64,000 nucleotides of DNA from Zantedeschia hybrid cultivar. Its lineage: Eukaryota > Streptophyta > Magnoliopsida > Alismatales > Araceae. A program made the translations under genes and the position numbers. Under the pieces are notes generated by a model. That model searched no databases, was not told the origin of the DNA, and saw only the letters and a list, made by a program, of their open reading frames with translations. Below are positions 22,701 through 34,700 of the stretch, one piece after another. Every line of letters begins with the position of its first letter. Position 1 is the first letter of the stretch. The DNA lies in contig JARZZO010000003.1 in the NCBI GenBank assembly GCA_030544215.1, forward strand, positions 25,615,879 through 25,679,878, in the 5' to 3' direction.

Positions 22701-25700
22701 CAATCTATACATTTACTTACGGTTCATGTGATGAATCTGAAGTAGAAAATTCAACTTTTTTTATTGTCTGCGAAGACCGATTTGGAATTGTTCTGAATAT
22801 TGATAGAGAGTACCGCATTCTTCGCAGTTTGGGGCTAGAGAAAAGGGGGCGCTGATGACCCATGCGTCGCCAACTGGAGCATCGACCACCGTCGGACCCT
22901 TGCCTGACCCCAAAAGGGGCGGTAGGGCCTAGCGGCGCCAACCCCCTCCTCCTTCCTCCCCTTCGGCCCGGCGGCGCCAGCCCCCTCGTTCTTCCTCCCC
23001 TTCATGCGATGAAGGAGGAGAGGGACGGGAGGCTGGGGCGCCCCGACCATAGCTAGTGAGACCGATGGTGGCAGAGGCGTCGGCCAACAGCGTCCGCCCA
23101 ATCGGCGGCGGGGGCGGGTGTTGCCGGCCTCGACGCTGCTTTTTCCCCCCACCACCATGCACAGGGGAGGAAGCCTCCTCCCTGCGCATAGCTAGGATTT
23201 CCAAGACCATACGCAGGGAGGGAGGGGCGGGCCTACTGGCCTAGGCCAGCCCGCTCCAGCCCAAACTGCCCCATTAGAGCAGACCTGGGCCCAAACCAGA
23301 TGGCCTGGGCCATGCCCCTATAGGCATTTAAACTTAAAATTTTATTTTAAATTTAAATTTCAAAATGGTTTAAAATTTAAGTAATTAAATTTTATTTTTG
23401 AATGCCCTATTATAGATGGAATTTATGAAAATTTTCAATTAACAATGGTTGTTGCTAAGACTTATTTTATTTAAGAATAGATAAAATATAATTTAGAATT
23501 TTTCTAAATTTCCCATGGAATCCTTCTAGAAATTAAATTTAGTTGTATGCACATGATGATGTGTTCCCACTTTAAAATTAGATTTAAAAGCACGATAAAA
23601 ATAAAAAATTTCAAAAACTCAAATTTTTAATTTTTTATTAGAACCCAAACTTTGAGAAAACTAAATTATATTATTTTCAAAAAAATTAACTCTCATGTGA
23701 TGCGCTCAATCATGTGTGGATGCTTAAAACATATAGTGGTCATCGGCATGCACTTAGTTTGACATATTTATAATCATATGTGGTTATTGTAGATTGTTTA
23801 TGGAATGCATGGTAAATTAATTGTTAATTAATGAGAATTGCATACCTCCCTCTTGCTCATTTCAATGTACTTCTATCTCTCTCCATTATTGTACTCCGCT
23901 ATAAAGCGTACTTTTACAATTTTGTAAATTTAATATATGTATCATTTTTATTATTTGTAATTAATCACAGTGGCCGAGAAGGAACAAAGATGATCCATAA
24001 GAGCAATCATAAAGGCCCAAGTAATGAGATTGCCAACCTATGTGTTTGCTTGTCTAATTAATATAATTGTTATATTAGTTAATTTCGTGATTGACTATAT
24101 GGCTCCAATTTAATCACTGTGGTGTCCATGACCACATAATGACATGTATATTTGATGCATGATCATAGTTTTTTATTTAGAATGAAATGCTATTATCTAG
24201 GTATAATTAAATATGAGATATATTTATGTACTATTACCTAAGATGATACCAAGATAAAATTAATAAAATCTCTCGTTATAAATTTTAAGTTGTAACACAA
24301 TCGTCGACAACCTACCACGTGGCCCTACATCATTATAGTTTTAAGACTAGAATCAGATCGAACATGTTTGGTGTGCTATCCACAAAATATGTTAACTCTG
24401 AGGACAAACTAAAACTATGATATGATGATGGCTTTAAATGGGGTAGAGGCACAGTGTAGCCTTGTTGTGCTATAGGTTTAAGACTGGAATCAGATCGGAC
24501 ATGTTTGGTGTGCTATCCACAAAATATGTTAACTCTAAGGGCATACTAAAACTATGATATGATGATGGCTTTAAACGGGGTAGAGGCACAGTGTAGCCTT
24601 GTTGTGCTATAGTTTTAAGACTAGAATCAGATCGGACATGTTTGGTGTGCTATCCCCAAAATATGTTAACTCTGAGGACATACTAAAACTATGATATGAT
24701 GATGGCTTTAAACAGGGTAAAGACACAGTATAGCCTTGTTGTGCTATCCACAAAGGTTGCATCCTAATCTATACCCGTTGAGTAACGATGATAACACTTA
24801 AACTAGAAATTGATAGTTTATGTGCTATCCACAAGCCCATTAATGTTCTAAGGGCCGAAGTTTGATCAAATATTGCAAAGAGTTACAAGTACAAAGCATT
24901 GGCTGCTCTCTAATCATAGTGTGATTTGTTATGCTATCTATAATGTTACATTATGAGTCATTAAGATTCTGATCCCTACTACAAGACCGTCGGCATCTCC
25001 CGTTCTATACATCTGAAGGTTATATAGTCCGTCAAAAATTATGAGTTAAGCTCGATAAAAGTGTATATTTAATTTTTAATTAATAATTGAACATCTGCTA
25101 ATTTTATTTCTATTTCTCCTGTAGGCAAGAATGTCACCAAACAACTCACTTTGTAACATACTGAATGCCAATAGAGTAGCATGCCCCAACTACTCTGATT
25201 GGCTCAGGAACCTGAAGATTGTCTTCTGGTCTAAGTAAATTACATATGCCCTTGAGGATCAAGTCCTGCCTGAATCGGCATTAGATGCCGACGAGGAGGA
25301 TATGATTGCATATGAGAAGTGAAAGGAGGATTCCACTCTAGCTATATGTTAGCCTCTATGAGCAATAAGTTGCAGAGGCAACCTGAGAAGATGGATGTCA
25401 GATCCATCTTGCTCTATCTGAAGGAGCTATTCGAGGAACAGAGTTAGACCGAAAGATATGAGATATCCATAAACCTGTTTAGGGCTCGCATGGCAGAGGA
25501 CACTTCAGTGCAAACTCAATGTGCTGAAGATGATAGAGTGGATTGAAAGGCTAATTGTGCTCGGTTGAGCTACCCAAAGAAATGAGCACCAACCTTGTTC
25601 TCCAGTCACTTCCAAATTCATATTCTCAGTTCATCGTTAACTTCCATATGAACAGAATTCAAGCTACATTTGGCAGAACTGTTGAATATATTGAAAACTG

Positions 25701-28700
25701 TAAAGGACAACCTTCAAAAAGAGAAGCCCACTGTCCTTATGGTTGGTAAGACCAACAAGAAGAGGAAAGCAATCCAAACTTTTAAGAAAGACAAAGGAAA
25801 GAAGTTAACAAGCATAACCCAATTTCCAAGAAAGACAAGGGCAAAGGAGTAGAGAATGGTGAATACTTCCACTGCCATCAGAAAGGACATTGGAAAAGGA
25901 ACTATAAGGAGTACCTCAAGGAGAAAGCTCAAGAAAAGGCGAAACTTAGAGAAGCTTCAGATATCTATATGATAGATATTCACTTGTCTCTTAGAGATTC
26001 TACATCTTAGGTATTAGATATCGGATGTACTTTTCATATCTATAATGATGTATAGGTGATGACAAGTAAGCGGAAGTTGAGCAAAGGCGAGATAGACTCG
26101 AGGCTAGGAAACGGCGCAAAGGTTACGATGTTCACTTTAGGGATAATAGACCTCAAACTTCCATCTGGAAATAAAATCACTTTAGTTCATTGTTATTATG
26201 TTCCTAACATAATCAAAAACATCATTTATGTGTTTAGTTTGGACAGAATAAGATACAAATTAACCATTGAGAATAATACGTATTCAATTTATTATCGTAA
26301 TAAACTTATTACTTCAGTAAATTTGGTTAATCGCTTGTATCTATTGGATGTTTGTTATGATTCTCTCTACCTTAACAGAGCTCTTAAGAGGAGTAAGAAT
26401 GGTGTAAACCAAGCCTACCTATAGCATTATAGACTTGGACACATTAGCGAGAATAGACTCCAGAAATTTGCATAAAAATAGATATTTAGATCCATTTGAT
26501 TATGAATGGTTTGCAACTTGTGAGTCATATTTAATGGATAAGTTGGCTAAGTCTCCATTTACTGGATATAGAGAAAAGGCTAAAGACATATTAGAACTAA
26601 TACATTCTGATGTATATAGTCCAATGTCTACCCAAGTCAAAAGTAGTTTCTCATATTTCATCACCTTCATAGATGACTTCTCAAGATTCGGCTATGTGTA
26701 CTTAATGAAGTACAAGTCGGAAACCTTTGAGAAGCTCAAGGAGTTTAAGACTGAAGTCGAGAAGCAAACCGGAAAGAGTATTAAACTCTTCGATTGGATA
26801 GCCGAGGAGAATACTTGAATACGGAGTTCACACAATTCTTAAAGGATGATAATATCCTTTCTCAGTTGACTCCTCCATATATACCTCAGTGAACGGTATA
26901 TCAAAAAGGAGAAATTGCACCTTGTTAGATATGGTACGATTTATTATGAGTTTTTCAAAGTTACCAGTATCTCTCTTAAGATTTACGCTAGAATCAGTAG
27001 CATATCTACTGAACAGGATTCCGAGCAAGTTTATGACTTCTACTCCATATGAGATATGGAAAGATAGGAAGCCCAACTTTAACTATGTTAAAGTCTGAGG
27101 CTGTCCTACCTATGTAAAAAGACATGACCCGAAGAAGCTCGAGTCACGAACCGACAGGTGTAGATTTGTAAGATACCCAAAAGAGACTTTTAAGTACTAT
27201 TTTTATCATTCTGGTGAATAAAAAATGTTTGTTGCCAGGAAAGCAGTCTTCTTGGAAGAGGAATACCTCCTCCAGAAGGAGAGTGGGAGTAAAGTAGTTC
27301 TAAACGAGGTTCTAGATCCACATATTGTACCTGGTCCATCTGATGAGCCATCGATTTATGAACCTATTCAAAAGTACACACAAGAACCACGTAGGTCTAC
27401 TAGGATACCGAGACAACTTGAAAGGTATATAGGACATATCAGTGAAAGTGACTCAAGCATAAGCTATAATGAGGATGTGATCTACAGACCTACCAGGAGG
27501 CCATTGAGAGCCCCGAAACCGGGAAATGGCGAGAAGTTATGAACTCTGAGATACAGTCCATATACACCAACTAAGTTTGGAATTTGGAGGACTTGCTTGA
27601 GGGTGTTATACTCATCGGTTGCAAGTGGATCTTTAAGAGAAAGATCGATGCAGATGGATGAATTGACACTTAAAAGGCAATATTGGTGGCAAAGGGATAT
27701 CATCAAAGGCAAGGCATTGACTATAACGAGATTTTCTCATTAGTTACTATAGTGAAGTCGATCAGAGTTCTTCTTGCCATCGTTGCACATTATGATTATG
27801 AGATCTAGTAGATGAATGTAAAGACTGCCTTTCTTAATGGAAACATTAAAAAAGAGGTATATATGACACACCTGAGGGTTACACATCCAAAGAATTTTCA
27901 GATAAAATATACAAGTTTCAGATATCTATTTATAGATTGAAGTAAACATCCTGAAGCTAAAATATAAGATTTGACGAGACTATAAGTCTTATGACTTTAT
28001 TAAGAATAAAAATGAGTCATATGTGTACAAGAAGACTATTAGGAGTTCTTTTTGGTACTTTATATTGACGACATCCTACTCAATGAGAATGATGTAGCAT
28101 GTTATCATCAGTAAATATTTGGCTGTCAAAGAACTTCTCTATAAAAGATTTAGGAGAAGCATCTTACATATTGGAAATAGGGATCTATAGAGATAGATCG
28201 AAGAGGATGCTTGACTTGACCTAATCCATGTACATAGACACCATTGTCAAAAAGTTTAATATGAAAAATTTCAAGAGGGATCTCATATCGATGAGACATA
28301 TAATTTATCTCTAAGGAGCCGTCTCCTAACTGAAGAGATGACATTTATGGATAGAGTACCATATGCCTCTGCCATAAGATCTATCATGTACGCCATACTA
28401 TGCACGAAGCCTGATGTGGCATATGCTAAGTATTATGAGTAAGTATCAGGCAGATCCAAGTGATACATACTAGAAAGCCGTAAAATGTATCTTTAAATAC
28501 TTGAGAAGAACTGAAGATATATTTTTTGTCTATGGATGAGATGATTTGAAGCTGTACGGACACACTTGCTTGAGTTTCTAATATAAACTGGATGATAGCA
28601 AGTCTACTTCTGAATTTGTGTTTACATTGAACAGGAGAGCAGTGAGCTGGAAGAGTTCCAAGTAAGAAACCGCTACAGATTCGACAACAGAAACTGAGTA

Positions 28701-31700
28701 CATCGTTACAACTGAAGCCGCCAAGAAAGCAGTGTGAATAAAGAAGTTCTTCGTCGACCTTGGGGTGGTACCGAGCATCTCTGACCTTATCCCCTTATTG
28801 TGTGACGACAATAGGGCAATACCACAAGCGAAAGAGTTGCGGTCTCATTAGAAGTCGAAGCACACTTTAAGGCACTTTCACTTGATTAGAAAGATCATTT
28901 CTAGAGAAGATGTCGTAGTGGAAAAGGTTCCACCAGCCGACAATATAACAGATCCACTGATAAAGTCATTGTCTCAAATTATGTTTTAGCGTTACTTAGA
29001 GTCTATGAGTATACAAAATAAAGGTGATTGGTTTTAGTTCAAGTGGGAGATTATTAGTATTATATATATCCGTCAAGCCAATCACGTACATTGTACAATC
29101 TCGTTCAGTTATTTATATTAATGGCAATATATTCATTAGGTATAAATTATATTTATCTATTATTCGTTGTATAGTGAAGTCTATAAATGTATGCAATAGT
29201 TGTCAAATTATGATGAGATCATAATAATGAGATTAACAACTTATAAACATACATTCTTAACTGTTTCTAGTCAGAGGATATTTGAGAAAGACATCAAATA
29301 TCTAATGAGACTAATACAAGTTACTCCTCATTTGGTGAGGGTGACTAATCTCATAGTTACTTATATGGAGACGCTAAGGCAAACATGTATGTGTTCATTA
29401 GAGAATGAGTTCACTGAGCTGATCCAACTTCAATCACTGGAATTTACCTAACTGTCAACCAGGTTGACTCAATGTCATAGTTGCGTGGTTGGTTCCCGAA
29501 TATGAGACACCAAAAACACCTTATTGGTGGACTTCTAGACTTTGACCTTGGCTAATGGATCTCTAACCATAGGATTCTAATCAATCAAGTGATCAAGTTC
29601 AACAGAATACCTTCGAAGGTGATTGAGTGTTCAATACGAGATCATTCCTTCTTGGTAATTAGAGAGAGAATGCTCTGGAGATGATGTGCGGAAATCCCTA
29701 GCCAAGGCAGACACTATATCAAATAAGGAGTTTTTTTATATCGTATAATGGCATCTAATCCAAGTGAGTTAACCGATTAAAGTTTGATAGTAAACCATGT
29801 TCTAAGTTAACTTGAAAGCATTGTGCGGATGAAGGATTATAACCACATGATAACTAATGACAAAAAGGGTTTTTGAGCAGGTTGTAGAACCCTATTAACT
29901 TTTGAAATAATGCGGTGTTACTTGACATAATCAGAAGTTCGACTGATTGATATGTGCGATATTAATTCAATGTATTAACAATTTAATATGAGATATTAAA
30001 AATAATTAATTTAAGCCAATAATATGTGCAAAAACTGGATTGGTACTTGGGCCTAAAGGGTCACACGCACAATGATTCTCAGTTAATGGTGCTTAAGTGA
30101 GATTTGTATTAATTTGGAGACTTTTGTGAAAAGTCAATCATAATTAATATAAATATACGCTGAAGGAGAACCCTGAGCCAAGCTCCAGAATTCCCCCTTG
30201 AGTCACCCACCCCCTCTCTCTCTCCCCGGTGCCCAGAAGGAAAGGAGCACCCCCTTTCCTCTCTCTTCTTCCTTTGCTGCTTCCGCTTCCTGATTGTCGA
30301 GAGGTCCATCCACATGTTGCGGGCACCGTCGCAGAGAAAGAACATCGGTGAGCATGACGATTCTAAGGAGGGAGTGAGGAAGAACCATCAAGTCAAGGAT
30401 CGTGTGGATACTGTTGGAGGCTAGGCACATGTGCAACTAACGGCATCGCTCCGTCAGAACCACACGGTCGCGGATTTGAATCCGCACAAAATGGCGTATG
30501 ATCACCGATTTTTGTTTAATGCTCTCAAAATTGATCGAGATTGGGTGGGTTAAAATTTTAAATATTTGTTTCCATTGCATTCTTCGTCTTCCCGCCCGGA
30601 TCTTTACAGCTACATCCTACACAAAAACCATCTAAAATTGTTTCTGATTTGCCATTACACTCTCCCTACGGTGGTGAAATTAGTATCACAAACAAATCAT
30701 GTATCTTCAAAATTGGAAAGGATTCACAGCATTTGAATTTCACGTTAGAGAAATGACAAACTTATTGAGAATGTTGCTATTCTTGGGGTCCAAATTCAGA
30801 ATTGAGCAGGACAATGCTGCAAACTGTGGAAGGATTCTGCCATAAAAGATTCTTATAGACCTTGCAAGGTCGTAGAGAACTTGACAGTCTGCTTAAGGAT
30901 TTTTTTTGGGGGGGGAGCTTTCGAGGCTCACTCAAAACTACTCAAGTCAGTTATGTTAAGAGCAGGCATCATTTTTCTTCATGAAAACTTTGGTTGAAAA
31001 CCAGCCATTGCAGCATACCAGCATGCTTCTCGAGACAGGGGCCTCTGATGGTGAAGTTCTTTGCAAGATGTGGAACACCGTAGTCTTCATCGTTTCAGCA
31101 GTGCCCTTTTAGTGTAATTTTATCTTAGGACTCATGTTTTATCATTGTGGTAGTCCTTATGTCCAGTAGTTACATCGTCATTACAGTGTATAGTTGAGGA
31201 ATCTCTCCTCTCTACCAAGATTGTACTACCTTTGTTTATTTTTTAAATAAAATTGGTGTGATAATTCACAATCTCTTTTGGAAAAATAATACAAAGTCCC
31301 CTATCTTTTAATGCATTTGGATTCCATCCAAGTTTGTCATCTTTAAGAAACCCAGTAATGGGAACCCAGGAACTGCAGAAACAGAGCCCAAGGTCCACTT
31401 TATATTTTATTTTGGCCCATTAGAGACCTAATTAATGTATTTTCCTCTTCTTTTAGGCTTTAGGCCCACTAGTGGGCCCATGTTCATTTTTATATTTTCT
31501 TGTAATTTTCTGGCATCTTTTTTCTCCTCTTTAGAGCCTAGGGGCACTTTTGGACTTTATTGTACCTAGGGCTACCCTAAGAGGATCCTATATATTGTAG
31601 CCTACCCCACAAAGGGAGGCATTGAATGATGAAATGGGAAAGAGAAGAGTTGCAGCCGTTGCTTGTGTTCTGTGGGTGATGAGCCCGTGAAGGGCAAGTG

Positions 31701-34700
31701 TGAAAGGGGAGGGTGGGAAGTCCCCTCGTTCTTCTTTCCTCTCCCCCTCCCAGCCTTGTTCTTCCTCTTCTCAGCCCCCTGTCGTCTCCTCTATCTAGGC
31801 CTCCGAACCGTTCATCCAGACTTCCCATCCCCATCCCGCATCAACTTTGGAGAATGATGGGAACCCAAGAATTGCAGAAACAGAGCCCAAGGTCCACTTT
31901 ATATTTTGTTTGGCCCATTAGAGGCCCAATTGATGTATTTTTCTCTTTTTTTAGGCTTTAGGCCCACTAGTGGGCCCATGTTCATTTTTATATTTTCTTG
32001 TAATTTTTAGGCATCTTTTTCTCCTCTTTTAGAACCTAGGGACACTTTTGGGCTTTATTGTACCTAGGGCTACCCTAAGGGGATCCTATATATTGTAGCC
32101 TACCCCACAAAGCATGGATGGCAGTACCGGTACCGGTACCGGTACCGGTATCGGTGGGTACCGGTACCGGTACATAGCGGCCGGGACCGGCCGATACTCT
32201 TTATAGGCATGGTACCGGTGCCGGCCGATACCGGTACGTACCGGTATCGGCCGGTACTATCAACCATGCCACAAAGGGAGGCATTGAATGCTGAAATGGG
32301 AAAGAGAAGAGTTGCAGCCGTTGCTTGTGTTCTGTGGGGGATGAGCCCGTGAAGGGCAGGTGTGAAAGGGGAGGGTGGGAAGCCCCCATGTTCTTCTTCT
32401 TTCCTCTCCCCCTCCTAGCCTTGTTCTTCCTCTTCTCAGCCCCCTGTCGTCCCCTCTATCTAGACCTCCGAGCCGTTCATCCAGACTTCCCATTCCCGTT
32501 CCGCATCACCCAGGAGACTGGCTGGATCCAGGAGCTGACCTGTACATACTTGATGCATCGTCTCTGGGAAGTATCATCATCAAGTGTAAAACTCAAGAAA
32601 ACATAATTAAAAAGGTGTGCTTAGCACTATAAACTAATAACAATTCCACAGATACAAAGTTTCATGCTTCACTTACCATGAATAGATCCAATAACTCTAT
32701 ACTCTGTTACTGCATGTTGTGATGATGTGTGTTCCTCACTGTTGGCAACCATTATTCGCTCAGATTTACCACTTTCCAGCACTACCTGAATAAATAACAG
32801 AATAGATCATAACAATTGCAGAAGAACTATAAGCTGAAGAACAACATCATTATTCAATATGAGAACATGGAGTAAATGCTACAATGAAACACCAGGTAAT
32901 CAAAAATAGTTGGCTGCAATTTTGTTGTCAAACATGCACAATGAGACACCAGATAATCAAAAATAGTGGGCTGCAATTTTGTTGTCAAACATGTGTCATA
33001 ACAAGAATAAGAACAATAACCAGAACCAGAACCATAACAATAGCAATAGCAATAGCAATAACAATAACAATAATAATAATAATCCAACTCTATGGCGACT
33101 AGGTGAACTCTGGATAGAAAATATGCAATGGAGTTTTAATTGTTAAGTTGTTTGTTCAAAGAGGCTTTTAGATCTTTCTAGACAGGGTCTAGATCTCAAG
33201 CCTTGCTCTCTTCTTCCTTCTCTTCTTGTTGCTGTTGTGTGTCGGAAGCTAGAGGGTTACTACAGTGCTCAAGGAAGAGGCCAGACAGCATTTAAAATGG
33301 GACTGGTACAGGGTAAGGAAACACCATCGCAGCTGTGGCATCAACCTTTGGAAAAAACAAAAGAGAGTGGGAATTCTCTAGACCAAATTCCGTTCAAAAA
33401 CTTCACCTTCATCCCATTCCCAACCACCATCCTGGTTCTGGAGTGTATGTTTAATATCCATACCTTCCATAACCCCATGATTGGTTGTGAAGTTGCATTG
33501 GAAGACCGTACCATGTCCTGTTTCCCCATAAGCATTTCTCCACTGTTTTTGGTGTTTGCTCTGTTTGGTGTTTTAAATCGAGACCAAAAAAATCCAGGGA
33601 GTTCTGACAAAATCACCCTGCACAGACTAAACCTCCCTCCATAGGCAACAAGCATGCTCTTCCATCCTGCTGGTTTTGGTTCAAATCTTTGGACCGCCAA
33701 CGTCCGTTCTTCAAATTCAATGAACCTATCTAATAATGGCACCGCACAAAGTAATAAAAGATGGGATCTTACATTCCAAGACCCTGGTTAGTGCTGTCAA
33801 CAGAGCTAATACAGAGTGGATGTTACAGTATCTGACTCCGCTCCATTTAGCACTATCCAAATATCTGACTCCAGGTATTATCTGGCAGATAATAAACTTT
33901 TCTATCCAAATTCGACTATGGCGGATAACATCTGAATTCATATAATAATTCGAATATTTAACTATTTTAAAATTTCACTTATCACTTAATGACTTGTAAA
34001 TTTTAATCTTTGTAAAGTGTAGCCTATAAGCATCGTAGATATATTTTAGATTATTAATAAATATTCAAGTTATGAATATCTAAATAAATTTAAAATAACT
34101 CAAATGCTCTATTAAACAGATAATAACAGCTTATTTAAACAATTTATTTAAATAAGTAAGATTATTAAAAATTGACGATAAATTTCATCATTATCCCTCA
34201 ACATATCTATTAAGCATACTTTAGATATCAAATAGTTTATTTAAATAAATAAACAACACTAAAATTATAAGAACTTGTCAAAAGACATAATCGGTCAGAT
34301 AATAATTGGATTGGATATCTATTTTCTGTTTCCGCTTCAAATATTAATCGGATAATTAAATGGATATTCGGATATGCCTGTCAGATCACAAATGTTCTAA
34401 TCGGATGCAGATCGTAGTCGGAGATTAACCGGATCCATTGACAGATCTAACCCTAGTGGCTTCCCATACATCCTCTTATCGAAATTAAATCTCAGGGCCA
34501 TTACTTCCCCCGCAAGCAACAAGAGAAACTTCAGCATAACCAACTTTTTGTTCCCTCGACTTGAGAATAACTTGGTGGCGTCTACATTATAAAGTTGTCT
34601 GACCCTCATTCCGTAGATAAGGGTGGGATTTGGGCAGGCCAATGTAGAACCTGGAAGCAAATCAGTCCACTCTCGCGCCCGGGAAGTTCTATCTCTCTCT

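Larger units (their letters stand above)
21047..30608 (+). mobile_element. Full-length degenerate Ty1/copia LTR retrotransposon, target duplication GCTAC
   Basis: The 5' LTR is 21047-22619 and the 3' LTR 29052-30608. Both sides are flanked by GCTAC (21042-21046 and 30609-30613). The PBS at 22621-22632 (CGGTATCAGAGC) matches the initiator-tRNA-Met site with one change, and a PPT (AAGTGGGAGAT) precedes the 3' LTR. The leader between PBS and gag is about 2.5 kb, long for the family, and contains a GC-rich stretch and three 137-bp tandem repeats. Gag-pol is full of stops. The LTRs are clearly diverged by eye, so the insertion is old. It lies sense to the window and antisense to the host gene, inside its 14.75-kb intron. 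Confidence 0.93.

Noticed and set aside
22717..23244. Pro/Arg/Gly-rich ORFs on both strands in the copia leader
   Set aside because: A GC-rich stretch leaves all frames open; no domain, and it lies between PBS and gag.
32509..32620. Plus-strand coding-like stretch after the two-LTR element (DWLDPGADLYILDASSL)
   Set aside because: It is open for only about 40 codons, and the sequence continues across the empty site without a recognisable family; no splice or start support.
32854..33087. Tyr/Cys repeat ORF
   Set aside because: It is a translated AACAAT-type microsatellite.
33237..33644. 135-residue plus-strand ORF
   Set aside because: The opposite strand carries LINE reverse-transcriptase motifs over the same bases, so this is its shadow.
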